Under the pieces are notes generated by a model that was not told the DNA's origin, made no database searches, and worked only from the letters and a program-made list of their open reading frames with translations. From assembly GCF_014205765.1 (NCBI RefSeq), contig NZ_JACIIZ010000010.1, forward strand, positions 186,001 through 250,000: DNA of 64,000 nt. Direction: 5' to 3'. Shown here piece by piece: positions 52,450 through 60,613 of this stretch (positions are counted from its first letter, which is position 1; each line of letters begins with the position of its first letter). A program made the translations under genes and the position numbers. This DNA is from Nitrospirillum iridis (lineage in GTDB: Bacteria > Pseudomonadota > Alphaproteobacteria > Azospirillales > Azospirillaceae).

Positions 52450-53181
52450 ATGGGACGCCTAGAAGGCAAGATCGCCATCGTCACCGCCGCCGGCCAGGGC
52501 ATCGGCCGGTCCAGTGCCGAGCTGTTCGCCCGCGAGGGCGCGCGGGTCATCGCCCTCGACATCAATGCCGAAGCGCTGGCCACGCTGAAGGGGGTGGAGC
52601 CCCGCACCCTGAACCTGCTGGACGGCGACGCCATCCAGGCGCTGGCGGCGGAGGTGGGCGCCATCGACGTGCTGTTCAACTGCGCCGGTTACGTCCATGC
52701 CGGCACGCTGGCCACGACGGCGGAGAAGGACCTGGACTTCTCCTACGACCTGAACGTCAAGGCGGCCTTCCGCATGATCCAGGCCTTCCTGCCCGGCATG
52801 ATCGCGCGCGGCGGCGGCTCCATCGTCAACATGTCGTCGGTGGCGGGCTCGGTCCTGGGCGTGCCCAACCGCTTCGCCTATGGCGTGACCAAGGCCGCCA
52901 TCATCGGCCTGACCAAGTCGGTCGCTGTGGATTTCGTCGGCCAGGGCGTGCGCTGCAACGCCATCTGCCCCGGCACGGTGCAGTCGCCGTCGCTGGATGA
53001 ACGCCTGGCCGCCACGGGGGACGCCGACGCCGCCCGCGCCGCCTTCGTCGCCCGCCAGCCCATGGGCCGCATCGGCCGGCCGGAGGAGATCGCCGAACTG
53101 GCCCTCTATCTCGCCTCCGACCTTTCCTCCTACACTACCGGCACGATCAACGTCATCGACGGCGGCTGGTCGAACGCCTGA
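52450..53181 (+). CDS. SDR, 2-keto-3-deoxy-L-fuconate dehydrogenase candidate
   Basis: A 243-residue SDR with VTAAGQGIGRSSAELFAREGA, LFNCAGYVHAG, catalytic serine in IVNMSSVAGSVLGVPNR, YGVTKAA, and CPGTVQSPSLDERL. The last segment and the overall form match the dehydrogenases, related to human BDH2, that oxidise 2-keto-3-deoxy-L-fuconate at C4. AAGGAAA lies before the start. It follows the aldo/keto reductase gene with repeat copy B in the 183-base gap and is followed by copy C and lldD. Confidence 0.9.
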   Translation: MGRLEGKIAIVTAAGQGIGRSSAELFAREGARVIALDINAEALATLKGVEPRTLNLLDGDAIQALAAEVGAIDVLFNCAGYVHAGTLATTAEKDLDFSYDLNVKAAFRMIQAFLPGMIARGGGSIVNMSSVAGSVLGVPNRFAYGVTKAAIIGLTKSVAVDFVGQGVRCNAICPGTVQSPSLDERLAATGDADAARAAFVARQPMGRIGRPEEIAELALYLASDLSSYTTGTINVIDGGWSNA

Positions 53182-53184
53182 TAC

Positions 53185-53350
53185 CAGCAGCACGGGCTTC
53201 AAGCCAGTGCTGCTGTAGGACGCGACCGCGTCCGCCGGAGCGAGCACCCCCAGTTAGCGTAAAGGGGGGGCGCAGCGAGGAAGCCAAGCCAGCGGATGCT
53301 GGCGCCCGGCGTCTGAGGGGGCGTTTGAGCGGTCACGATCAAATGCCGTT
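53185..53350 (-). repeat. intergenic hairpin repeat, copy C (inverted)
   Basis: Read leftward: a GGCATTTGA stem with one G-T pair (53320-53347), CCTCAGACGCCGGGCG, GCCAGC/GCTGGC capped by ATCC (53288-53303), TTGGCTTCCTCGCTGCG, a G/C-rich stem, GCTCGCTCCGGCGGACGC and a closing nine-base stem CAGCAGCAC/GTGCTGCTG (53185-53215). It fills the gap between the SDR and lldD, antisense to both. Confidence 0.82.
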
Positions 53351-53377
53351 GGTAAAATAGGCATGGGAACCACTGGC

Positions 53378-54508
53378 ATGATCATCTCTTCTCCACGGGA
53401 TTTCCGGGAGGCGGCCCGCCGCCGCCTCCCGCGCTTTCTGTTCGACTACGCCGACGGTGGTGCGGGGACGGAGGAGACGATGCGCCGCAACGTCTCCGAC
53501 CTCGGCGCCCTGGCCCTGCGCCAGCGCGTGCTGAAGAATGTGGCCGACATCACGCTGGGGACCCGCCTGTTCGGGCAGGACGTCGCCATGCCCGTGGCGC
53601 TGGGGCCGGTCGGCATCGCCGGCATGTTCCGCCGCCGGGGGGAGGTGCAGGCGGCACGGGCGGCGCACAAGGCGGGCCTGCCCTTCTGCCTGTCCACCGT
53701 CTCCATCTGTTCGCTGACCGAGGTCGAGGCCGGCACGGATGGGCCGCTGTGGTTCCAGCTGTACGTCATCCGCGACCGCGCCTTCATGCGCGACCTGCTG
53801 GCCACGGCCAAGGCGCTGAAGGCCAAAGCCCTGGTCTTCACGGTGGACATGCCGGTGCCCGGCACGCGCTATCGCGACGCCCATTCCGGCATGTCCGGCC
53901 CCAACGCCCCGCTGCGCCGGGTGCTGCAATCCATGGGCAAGCCGGGGTGGAGCTGGGACGTGGGCCTGCAGGGCCGCCCCCACCGGCTGGGCAACCTGGA
54001 ACCGGTGCTGGGCGACAAGAGCGGCCTGAACGACTACATGGGCTGGCTGGGGTCCAACTTCGACCCGTCCATCTGCTGGTCGGACCTGGAGTGGATCCGC
54101 CAGGGTTGGGACGGCCCGCTGATCATCAAGGGCATCCTGGATCCCGACGACGCCCGGGCCGCGGCCGACATCGGCGCCGACGGCATCGTCGTCTCCAACC
54201 ACGGCGGCCGGCAGCTGGACGGGGCGCTGTCCTCGGCGCAAGCCCTGCCCGCCATCGCCGACGCGGTGGGCGACCGCCTGACCGTGCTGGCCGACGGCGG
54301 CGTCCGCTCCGGCCTGGACGTGGTGCGCATGCTGGCCCTGGGCGCCCAGGGCGTGCTGCTGGGCCGCGCCTGGCTCTACGCCATGGCGGCGCGCGGCGAG
54401 GCCGGGGTGACCCAGCTGCTGGAGATCTACGCCAAGGAAATGAAGGTCGCCATGGCCCTCACCGGCGTGCGCACCATCCAGGAGATCGACCGGTCGATCC
54501 TGGCGTGA
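53378..54508 (+). CDS. lldD: L-lactate dehydrogenase, FMN-dependent
   Basis: A 376-residue FMN enzyme very like E. coli LldD along its whole length: MIISSPRDF start, [59 protein letters not shown] (catalytic Lys), [14 protein letters not shown] (catalytic His/Arg) and [10 protein letters not shown]. It oxidises L-lactate to pyruvate at the membrane quinone pool. Here it would consume the L-lactate made by the fucose route, so the operon leads fully to pyruvate. The internal ATG was chosen by this match; a start five codons earlier is possible. Confidence 0.95.
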   Translation: MIISSPRDFREAARRRLPRFLFDYADGGAGTEETMRRNVSDLGALALRQRVLKNVADITLGTRLFGQDVAMPVALGPVGIAGMFRRRGEVQAARAAHKAGLPFCLSTVSICSLTEVEAGTDGPLWFQLYVIRDRAFMRDLLATAKALKAKALVFTVDMPVPGTRYRDAHSGMSGPNAPLRRVLQSMGKPGWSWDVGLQGRPHRLGNLEPVLGDKSGLNDYMGWLGSNFDPSICWSDLEWIRQGWDGPLIIKGILDPDDARAAADIGADGIVVSNHGGRQLDGALSSAQALPAIADAVGDRLTVLADGGVRSGLDVVRMLALGAQGVLLGRAWLYAMAARGEAGVTQLLEIYAKEMKVAMALTGVRTIQEIDRSILA

Positions 54509-54521
54509 GGGGTGGGGTAGG

Positions 54522-54557
54522 GCAAAGCCGCTGCTTGAGTGCGGGGAGCGGCTTTGC
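54522..54557 (+). terminator. probable terminator of the fucose operon
   Basis: An 11-base perfect stem GCAAAGCCGCT/AGCGGCTTTGC lies 13 bases after the lldD stop. There is no T tract after it. The GC content falls sharply just beyond this point, marking the border with the foreign-looking gene that follows. Confidence 0.6.
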
Positions 54558-54716
54558 GATCTCCCGAAAGCGAACTTTGACAGGATGGCATCATACGCTG
54601 GGGGCGCGTTTAGCAACGTGTCCCCCAATTCCCAAGGGGTGGTTAGCAATGGAAATTCTGGACTGTAGGGGCAGATCGGCGTATCGCGAAATCAGCTGAT
54701 ATAGCTGAGTTGCCTC

Positions 54717-56057
54717 ATGCCGATTGAGCATCCGCCACCTACCGAAGCAACCGTGAAGTCATTATACGCACATGCGTTCGGGTGTGCGTTTGAAGGCTGC
54801 TCTCGGACGCTATATAGGCTGGACAATGAGACCGGGACGAGAACACTCAATTCCAGGGTTTGCCACATTCATGCCCGGCGGGAAGGCGGACCTCGATGGG
54901 ATCCCAGCCAGTCGGCGGAGGATAATCGAGCTCAGCAAAATTTGATTCTGATGTGCGTAGAGCACGCTGCTCAAATCGATATTCCTGAAACGCTTTCAGC
55001 CCATCCTCCTGAGCGGCTACGAGAATGGAAGCAGAGGCAGTTAGAGCAGTACGACCGCGTCCAGCAAGGATGGGCACTTGATGCGGATATGGTTCGAGAG
55101 GCCATCGACGCCTCACAGTCAGATACAGGTGTCGTTATCAGTAGCTCGACAGTCAGCCTGGGGGGCGAAGGTGGTAAGGCACCTGGGGCAGGCGGTGGCG
55201 GAGGTGGGGCCGTTGGCCGTGGTGCTCGCGGTGGTAGGGGAGGAGATGGTGGTGGACACCGAATCGATAGTGGCAACTACACCTTGCCGTGGCCGGTAGA
55301 TCGACCGACGCAGCTCGGGTTGGACGAGTTAGCTGGTCTGAGCGTCGATTTTGTCCCGGGCGTTGGCGGCGGCGGCGGTGGTGCTAATGGTAATGATGCG
55401 ACGGGAGGAGATGGCGGAGGTGGGGGAGAGGCTGTATCAGCCGTGATAGATTTGGCTGAGATGCGGAAGGATGGTCTGGATCGGGTCGAAGTCATTGTAG
55501 GTAAGGGTGGAGTACATGGTGGTGACGGGGAGGATTCCATCCTCAATTTTGTGACCGAGGATGGGAAGGTACTGAAGACTATTGGTGCTTCTGGAGGTAA
55601 GGCTGGGGGCTCTACTCTTCCTGAAGGTGCCACTGAAATTACCATAGCAGATATTCGGGAGAATTTCAGGGTTACAACGTTCCTAATCGCCAATGCCGTA
55701 GAGATGCGAGACGGGCTGTTGTACCTCCTGGGGGCGGATTGGGGCAACTTCCGCGCTGCATGCCTTCCATTGGACATTGTTTTGCCCGTGGTCTACGCGC
55801 TGCGATGGTCTGCGTGCCAGTGGTCCGAGCCGCGAGGGCTATTCCTATCTCTCATTCGCCCAGATGGTAGCGAGGTAAGGCGTCAGGCATTGGTTGTCCC
55901 AATGGCGATTAGTCCAGGAGGCTGTTATCGCGGGTTTCATTCTCTCAATGTGAGGCTGGACACAGAAGGTATCTGGACGCTCCGCCTTCACTCTGGTCGG
56001 TTCTTGTTGGCGCAACTCGATATGCCAGTTGACCGAACGGAAAGCATAGTGATCTGA
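54717..56057 (+). CDS. HNH-like / glycine-rich / DUF6941-like protein (possible conflict-system protein)
   Basis: A 446-residue protein. Residues about 15-90 form an HNH-like zinc domain: C23 and C28 in CAFEGC, H50 in RVCHIHARREGGPRWDP, N-LILMC (C80) and EHAAQID, the layout of HNH proteins often near defence genes, although the usual HH pair is E-H here. Residues 149-181 and 215-238 are very glycine-rich and the stretch between 210 and 300 looks like the glycine-rich fold of phage fibre-like proteins. The C-terminal third (VTTFLIANAVEMRDGLLYLL...WGN) resembles DUF6941. Local GC is about 57 percent against about 70 nearby, and the start lacks a good ribosome site. Transfer is likely. Function unknown; nuclease-type defence is a hypothesis. 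Confidence 0.78.
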   Translation: MPIEHPPPTEATVKSLYAHAFGCAFEGCSRTLYRLDNETGTRTLNSRVCHIHARREGGPRWDPSQSAEDNRAQQNLILMCVEHAAQIDIPETLSAHPPERLREWKQRQLEQYDRVQQGWALDADMVREAIDASQSDTGVVISSSTVSLGGEGGKAPGAGGGGGGAVGRGARGGRGGDGGGHRIDSGNYTLPWPVDRPTQLGLDELAGLSVDFVPGVGGGGGGANGNDATGGDGGGGGEAVSAVIDLAEMRKDGLDRVEVIVGKGGVHGGDGEDSILNFVTEDGKVLKTIGASGGKAGGSTLPEGATEITIADIRENFRVTTFLIANAVEMRDGLLYLLGADWGNFRAACLPLDIVLPVVYALRWSACQWSEPRGLFLSLIRPDGSEVRRQALVVPMAISPGGCYRGFHSLNVRLDTEGIWTLRLHSGRFLLAQLDMPVDRTESIVI

Positions 56058-56207
56058 GGCTATCGCCCGGATGAGCTTTCGGTGGTTGCAGGCCCACGAT
56101 TTGAACCTGTGGGCAGTCTCCGTTTTTTACCTGTCCCGCTTCTGAAAGGCGCCGTTCTGCTAGCGGCCCATTTCTGCCGGTCCGGGCCCCAAGTCCCCCT
56201 ACACGTG

Positions 56208-56285
56208 GGCAAGGCTGGCATCACCCAACAACTGGCGCCCCTCGAAGAACGCGAAGGCCGCCATGGCCCTCACAGGCGCACGCGG
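56208..56285 (+). pseudogene. decayed copy of the lldD 3' end
   Basis: The reading GKAGITQQL (from 56208) followed, after a two-base deletion, by KNAKAAMALTGAR aligns codon by codon with GEAGVTQLL...[14 protein letters not shown] at the C-terminus of the intact lldD 1.8 kb upstream. Many differences are at third positions, so this is an old, diverged relative, not a recent direct repeat. The rest of the gene is absent. The remaining bases between the HNH-like gene and this remnant contain a weak GCCCAC/GTGGGC hairpin followed by six T, a possible terminator near 56092-56135. Confidence 0.65.
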
Positions 56286-56291
56286 CCCCGC

Positions 56292-56636
56292 TCACCCCCC
56301 GCAAACCTTGCGCGCGACCAGGGCGTAGGCGCTCAGGATCGAGGCCAGAAGGCCGGGGAAGCGCCCGTCGATCTCGCCGCAGCGCGAATGGTTGCGCATC
56401 TCCACGCCGTGGCGTTCACAGCGGATCAGGCCGGCCTCGCGCAGCACCTTGATGTGGTGGGACAGCGATGACTTCGGGATGGTCCGATCACCGACGACCG
56501 CGACCGCCGAGCACGCCTGCACGCACCCGGCCCCGGAAATCTCGGCGAAGATCGCCGCCCGCTCCGGATCGGACAGGGCGTGGAGGATCGCCTCTGGCCG
56601 GACATCTTCAACGGACGGGTGGAATAGGGGTCTCAT
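56292..56636 (-). CDS. ArsR-family HTH regulator
   Basis: A 114-residue regulator with a winged helix: LHALSDPERAAIFAEISG, then SSLSHHIKVLREAGLIRCERHGVEMRNH. A cysteine (GCVQACSAV) sits where some family members sense oxidants or metals, but no clear metal site is present. It belongs to the small stand-alone ArsR repressors often paired with an oxidoreductase. The ATG used has no strong ribosome site; the frame stays open upstream into the divergent promoter but that part is not conserved in the family. It is divergent from the SDR gene and likely represses it. Confidence 0.88.
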   Translation of the reverse strand: MRPLFHPSVEDVRPEAILHALSDPERAAIFAEISGAGCVQACSAVAVVGDRTIPKSSLSHHIKVLREAGLIRCERHGVEMRNHSRCGEIDGRFPGLLASILSAYALVARKVCGG

Positions 56637-56673
56637 GATTTTTTTAATATGAGGGGGGTTGATGGCCGCTTCA

Positions 56674-56696
56674 ATAGTTCCGATATTCCGAACTAT
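56674..56696. promoter_or_regulatory. ArsR operator candidate
   Basis: ATAGTTC and GAACTAT are perfect seven-base inverted repeats nine bases apart, centred in the 110-base divergent region between the ArsR and SDR genes. Spacing and position are as expected for an ArsR-family dimer site. Confidence 0.65.
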
Positions 56697-56746
56697 GGTA
56701 CAAAGCCGCCCGTCGGTGGCTGCCACGCTCAAAAGGAATGGAAAAC

Positions 56747-57493
56747 ATGGCCAAGCTCACAGGAAAGGTCGCCGTGGTGACGGGCGCCTCCAAAGGTATC
56801 GGCGCCGGAATCGCAAAAGCGCTGGCGGCGGAAGGGGCCGCCGTGGTGGTCAACTACGCCTCCAGCAAGGCCGGCGCGGACACGGTGGTCCAGGCGATCA
56901 CGGCGGCCGGCGGCAAGGCCATCGCCGTACAGGGCGATGTCACCAAGGCGGACCAGGTGCAGGGCATGATCGACGCGGCGGTCAAGGAATTCGGCCGCTT
57001 GGACATCCTGGTCAACAACTCCGGCGTTTATGAATTCGCCGCCATCGAGGAAGTGACCGAGGCGCATTACCGCCGCATATTCGACGTCAACGTGCTGGGC
57101 CTCCTGCTGACCACCCAGGCGGCTGCGAAGCACCTGGGCGAGGGTGGCAGCATCATCAACATCTCGTCCGCCGCCACCAGCGTGCTCATGCCGAACTCGG
57201 CCGTCTATACCGGGACCAAGGGTGCCGTGGACGTCATCACCGGTGTGCTGGCCAATGAATTGGGGCCGCGCAAGATCCGGGTCAACGCCATCAACCCGGG
57301 CGTTGTCGAGACCGAAGGCACGCATACCGCCGGGGTCATCGGCTCCGACCTCGAACAAGGCTTTGTGGCGCAGACCCCATTGGGCCGCATAGGCCGGCCG
57401 GACGACATCGCGGCCGTCGCCGTCTTCCTCGCCTCCGACGACGCCCGTTGGCTGACCGGCGAACGGCTGACCGCCAGCGGCGGCCTGCGCTGA
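56747..57493 (+). CDS. SDR, 3-oxoacyl-reductase-like
   Basis: A 248-residue SDR with VVTGASKGIGAGIAKALAAEGA, VNNSGVYEFAA, catalytic serine in IINISSAATSVLM, VYTGTKGAVDV (Y-x3-K) and LTASGGLR at the end. It is of the kind commonly found under ArsR/HxlR repressors that respond to reactive electrophiles. The second ATG was chosen because AAAGGA lies nine bases before it and none is placed for the first, three codons earlier. Repeat copy D follows the stop. The substrate is unknown. Confidence 0.9.
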   Translation: MAKLTGKVAVVTGASKGIGAGIAKALAAEGAAVVVNYASSKAGADTVVQAITAAGGKAIAVQGDVTKADQVQGMIDAAVKEFGRLDILVNNSGVYEFAAIEEVTEAHYRRIFDVNVLGLLLTTQAAAKHLGEGGSIINISSAATSVLMPNSAVYTGTKGAVDVITGVLANELGPRKIRVNAINPGVVETEGTHTAGVIGSDLEQGFVAQTPLGRIGRPDDIAAVAVFLASDDARWLTGERLTASGGLR

Positions 57494-57505
57494 GGGGCTG
57501 ATACC

Positions 57506-57657
57506 GTCGCATTTGAACGTGACCGTTCAAATGCCCCTCAGACGCCGGGCGGCGGACATCCGTCCGCCTTGGCTGATCCTCGCTCCGTTCCTCCGGTACT
57601 CGCTCCGGCGGACGCAGTCGCGTCCTACAGCGGCACGAGTCAAACCTCGTGCCGCTG
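57506..57657 (+). repeat. intergenic hairpin repeat, copy D
   Basis: Stem GCATTTGAACG/CGTTCAAATGC (57509-57534), CCTCAGACGCCGGGCG, seven-base stem GGCGGAC/GTCCGCC capped by ATCC (57551-57568), CTTGGCTGATCCTCGCTCCG, GCTCGCTCCGGCGGACGC and a closing 12-base stem (57628-57657). It lies in sense orientation directly after the SDR stop. Confidence 0.87.
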
Positions 57658-57680
57658 ATAAATAGCCCCCCGGCAGTCGT

Positions 57681-57716
57681 CCAAAAAGAAACCCCATCCC
57701 GTTTCCGGGATGGGGG
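57681..57716 (-). terminator. Rho-independent terminator of the large TonB receptor gene
   Basis: Perfect ten-base stem CCCCATCCCG/CGGGATGGGG (57692-57715) with a TTTC loop, followed leftward by TTTCTTTTTGG. It lies 189 bases past the receptor stop, so repeat copy E is inside the receptor 3' untranslated region. Confidence 0.85.
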
Positions 57717-57770
57717 CATAGTCGGGTGGAAGGGATACGGTACTGGGAAGACGGGCAGGAAAACTGATCC

Positions 57771-57892
57771 CAGGCCGGCGACTGCCGGCCCCGCAGCGAG
57801 CACCGCAGGGCGGAGCGAGGAAGCCAAGCCCGCGGATGCGGGCGCCCGGCGATTGAGGATGGCATCTGATCGCGGCCGCGATCAGATGCCGT
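57771..57892 (-). repeat. intergenic hairpin repeat, copy E (inverted)
   Basis: Read leftward: a perfect 30-base palindrome (57861-57890), CCTCAATCGCCGGGCG, GCCCGC/GCGGGC capped by ATCC (57828-57843), TTGGCTTCCTCGCTCCG, GTGCTCGCTGCGGGG and a GGCCGGC/GCCGGCC closing stem (57773-57790). It lies directly after the TonB receptor stop, sense to that gene. Confidence 0.85.
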
Positions 57893-57904
57893 ATACATAT
57901 GAGC

Positions 57905-60613
57905 TTAGAACTTCACCCGCACGCCGGCGGCGAAGCGGCGGCCGGTGGTGCGGTACTCTTTGGTGCGGTCGGGCGTGGTGGAGTAGATGAACTCGTCCTC
58001 ATCCGTCAGGTTCAGGCCTTCCAGGGTGACGGAGATGTTCTCCGTCAGGTCGTAGGACAGGCTGGCGTCCAGCTGGCCGTAGGCGTCGAAATATTCCGGA
58101 TCGCCGTTGCGGCCGCTGGCCAGCTGCAGGAAGCGGTCGCGCCAAGTGTACGCCAGGCGCGCCTGGATGCCGTGCTTCTCATAGAAGGCGACCAGGCTGT
58201 AGGAGTATTTGGACAGGCCCTGCAGGCCGTAGCTGGCGCCGCTGACCGCGTTGGCGTACTTGGCGTCGCTTTCCACGTAGGTGAAGCTGGCCTGCCCGCC
58301 CAGGCCGTCGAACGGCCCCGGCAACATGTCGAACACCTGGCGGTAACCGACCTCCAGCCCCTTCACCGTGGCGCCCTTGCCGTTGGTGGGCTGGGTCACC
58401 TGGAACACCACCTGGTCCACCTTCTGCGGCGTCGTGGCCTGGGCCACGAAGCTGTCGATATTCTTGTAGAACACGGCGGCCGACAGCATGGACAGATGCT
58501 GGAAGTACCATTCCAGGCCGAATTCCGCCTGCGAGGCGCGGAAGGGGTTGAGGTCGGGGTTGCCCTTGGTGATCTGCTCGTTGCCCGGGTTGGACAGGAT
58601 GGTCTGGGCCGGCGACAGGTCGGACAGGGTCGGGCGGGTCATGACGCGGGAGGTGGCGAAGCGCGCCACCAGGTCGTCCGTGAGGTCCAGCTTCACGTTC
58701 AGCGAGGGCAGCACGTCGGTGTAGTGGCCGCTGAAGCTGATGGGCTGGACATCCGACAGGACGATGATGTTCTGGCCCAGGCCGTTGGGCTTGGCGCTCA
58801 GCACGGTCTGCGCGGCACCGGCGCTGGTGTAGGTCGTGTCCTCGATGCGCACGCCGGTGTTGACGGACAGGGGCAGGCCGCCGATCTCCGTCTTCAGGTC
58901 GAACATGATATAGCCCAGGTTCACCTTCTCCTTCACGCGGGAGCTGGCGGCCGGGTCGGCCACGGGCCGGGTGTAGATGCCCTCCGGCCGGGACATCAGG
59001 TAGTTCACCATCGCCTTGGGATCATAGGTGATCCAGTTGCGGATGATGTTGTCGCTCTTATACTTGGAGAAGAAGTCCATGGTCGTCGGCGTGAACAGCG
59101 ACGACGGCAGCAGCACCGAGCCGCCACAATAGGCGCAGGCCACGGAACCGGGCTGGCTGATGGCGTCCGCCGTCTTGGTGCGTTCCTGGTGCGACGCGCC
59201 GGCGGAGATGGAAACGCCGCCGCCCGGATCCCAGGTGCCATCCAGCTTCGCCTCGTTGACCTCATCCTTATAGTCGGTGCCGCCCCACAGGTTGTAGTGG
59301 GCGCCGACGTTGTTCACGTCGGTCGCGACGTTGGAGATGGTGGGCGAGGAGAAGTTATAGTCGTAGATCGGGTTGCCGCCGCGCCGGTCGAACGTCATGG
59401 TCATGTCGCGGCGGCGGATGGTGGAGAAGATGCTGTCTTCCTTGCCCTTGCGCGTCGCCTGCGAGGTGGAGGCGTCGAACACCAGCTTGAAGGCGTCCTT
59501 GTGCCAGGCGGTGTTCAGGCCCACCAGGTACGTTTCCGTCAGGCGCGGGGTGTAGGTGACGATCTGATCCACCGTGCCGCCGACGATCTTCTGATAGACG
59601 GCGGAGCCATTCTTGACCACCTGGTCGACCAGCGTGCCGGAGGAGAAGTCGTAGGCCAGGCCCTGCGACTGGTCGATCTGGTCCATCTTGGTATAGAAGC
59701 CGTCCAGCGTGAACGTCAGGTTGTCGTTCGGCTCGTACTGGACCGTGCCGTTCAGGCCGGTGCGCTTGCGCGACGTCTCATAGAAGAAGGGCGACAGGTT
59801 GGACGGCATGTCCACGCCGGTGAAGCTGCCCACGGCAGGCGCGGTGCGGCCGTACCAGTAGTCGGTGGGGTCGACATTGCCGCGCTTCACATGGCCGGCG
59901 CCGATGTCGAACTCGTCATCGCGGCTGTCGCGCTTCTCGTAGGAGGCCACCAGCGCCACGCCGAAGGTCGATTCCGGGTTGTGCCAGCTGACGACGCCGG
60001 ACAGCGACGGGTTGGTGCTGTCCGCCAGCTCGCCATACAGCGCGCGGGCGCTGCCGGCCACCACCAGGTCCTGCTTCTGGTCCAGTGGGCGCACCGTGCG
60101 GATGTTCACGGTGGCGCCAATGGAGGCGCCGTTGATGTTGGCGCTGGGGCTCTTGTAGACGTCGGCGCCGGAAATCAATTCGGAAGGCAGGACGTCGAAG
60201 CTGAACTCACGCCCCACGTTTTCCGTGGCCAGGATGCGGCCGTTCAGGGTGACGGTGTTGAACTGGGGGCCCAGGCCGCGGACCGAGATGAACTGGCCGT
60301 CGCCGCGGTTGCGGTCGATGGCGACACCGGTGATGCGCTGCAGGGATTCGGCCACGTTCTGGTCCGGCATCTTGCCCAGGTCTTCACTGGCGATGCTGTC
60401 GACGACGTTGACCGAATTGCGCTTGATCTCGGTGGCGATCTGCAGCGAGCGTTTGATGCCCGTGACCACGATCTCTTCCAGGCCCTGGTCGCCGGTGGCT
60501 GTGGTGGCGGTGGCCGGGGCCGTCGCCTGCTGGGCGAAGGCCGTGCCTACCATGGCATGCAGCAGGGCGCAGCACGCGACACCTTGGGCGAGCCCCATCA
60601 ACGTACGCTTCAT
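57905..60613 (-). CDS. large TonB-dependent receptor, carbohydrate type
   Basis: A 902-residue receptor with a signal peptide (VACCALLHAMVGTAFA), TonB box region EEIVVTGIKRSLQIA, plug with PDQNVAESLQRITGVAIDRNRGDGQFISVRGLGPQFNTVTLNGR, and a barrel ending GVRVKF. This long type is common for oligosaccharide uptake in Caulobacter and sphingomonads. An extracellular loop holds CAYCGG, a possible disulphide. The 11-base TGAAATATCAG upstream also occurs at the GntR promoter, so it may import the oligosaccharide of the fucose locus; this is inference. It is monocistronic with its own terminator. Confidence 0.94.
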   Translation of the reverse strand: MKRTLMGLAQGVACCALLHAMVGTAFAQQATAPATATTATGDQGLEEIVVTGIKRSLQIATEIKRNSVNVVDSIASEDLGKMPDQNVAESLQRITGVAIDRNRGDGQFISVRGLGPQFNTVTLNGRILATENVGREFSFDVLPSELISGADVYKSPSANINGASIGATVNIRTVRPLDQKQDLVVAGSARALYGELADSTNPSLSGVVSWHNPESTFGVALVASYEKRDSRDDEFDIGAGHVKRGNVDPTDYWYGRTAPAVGSFTGVDMPSNLSPFFYETSRKRTGLNGTVQYEPNDNLTFTLDGFYTKMDQIDQSQGLAYDFSSGTLVDQVVKNGSAVYQKIVGGTVDQIVTYTPRLTETYLVGLNTAWHKDAFKLVFDASTSQATRKGKEDSIFSTIRRRDMTMTFDRRGGNPIYDYNFSSPTISNVATDVNNVGAHYNLWGGTDYKDEVNEAKLDGTWDPGGGVSISAGASHQERTKTADAISQPGSVACAYCGGSVLLPSSLFTPTTMDFFSKYKSDNIIRNWITYDPKAMVNYLMSRPEGIYTRPVADPAASSRVKEKVNLGYIMFDLKTEIGGLPLSVNTGVRIEDTTYTSAGAAQTVLSAKPNGLGQNIIVLSDVQPISFSGHYTDVLPSLNVKLDLTDDLVARFATSRVMTRPTLSDLSPAQTILSNPGNEQITKGNPDLNPFRASQAEFGLEWYFQHLSMLSAAVFYKNIDSFVAQATTPQKVDQVVFQVTQPTNGKGATVKGLEVGYRQVFDMLPGPFDGLGGQASFTYVESDAKYANAVSGASYGLQGLSKYSYSLVAFYEKHGIQARLAYTWRDRFLQLASGRNGDPEYFDAYGQLDASLSYDLTENISVTLEGLNLTDEDEFIYSTTPDRTKEYRTTGRRFAAGVRVKF

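Noticed and set aside
54717-56057. The HNH-like gene as a type II restriction enzyme
   Set aside because: No methyltransferase gene is nearby and the domain order does not match known restriction enzymes.
56674-56696. Short dyad as part of the dispersed repeat family
   Set aside because: It lacks the ATCC-capped stem and the conserved blocks and is better explained as the ArsR operator.
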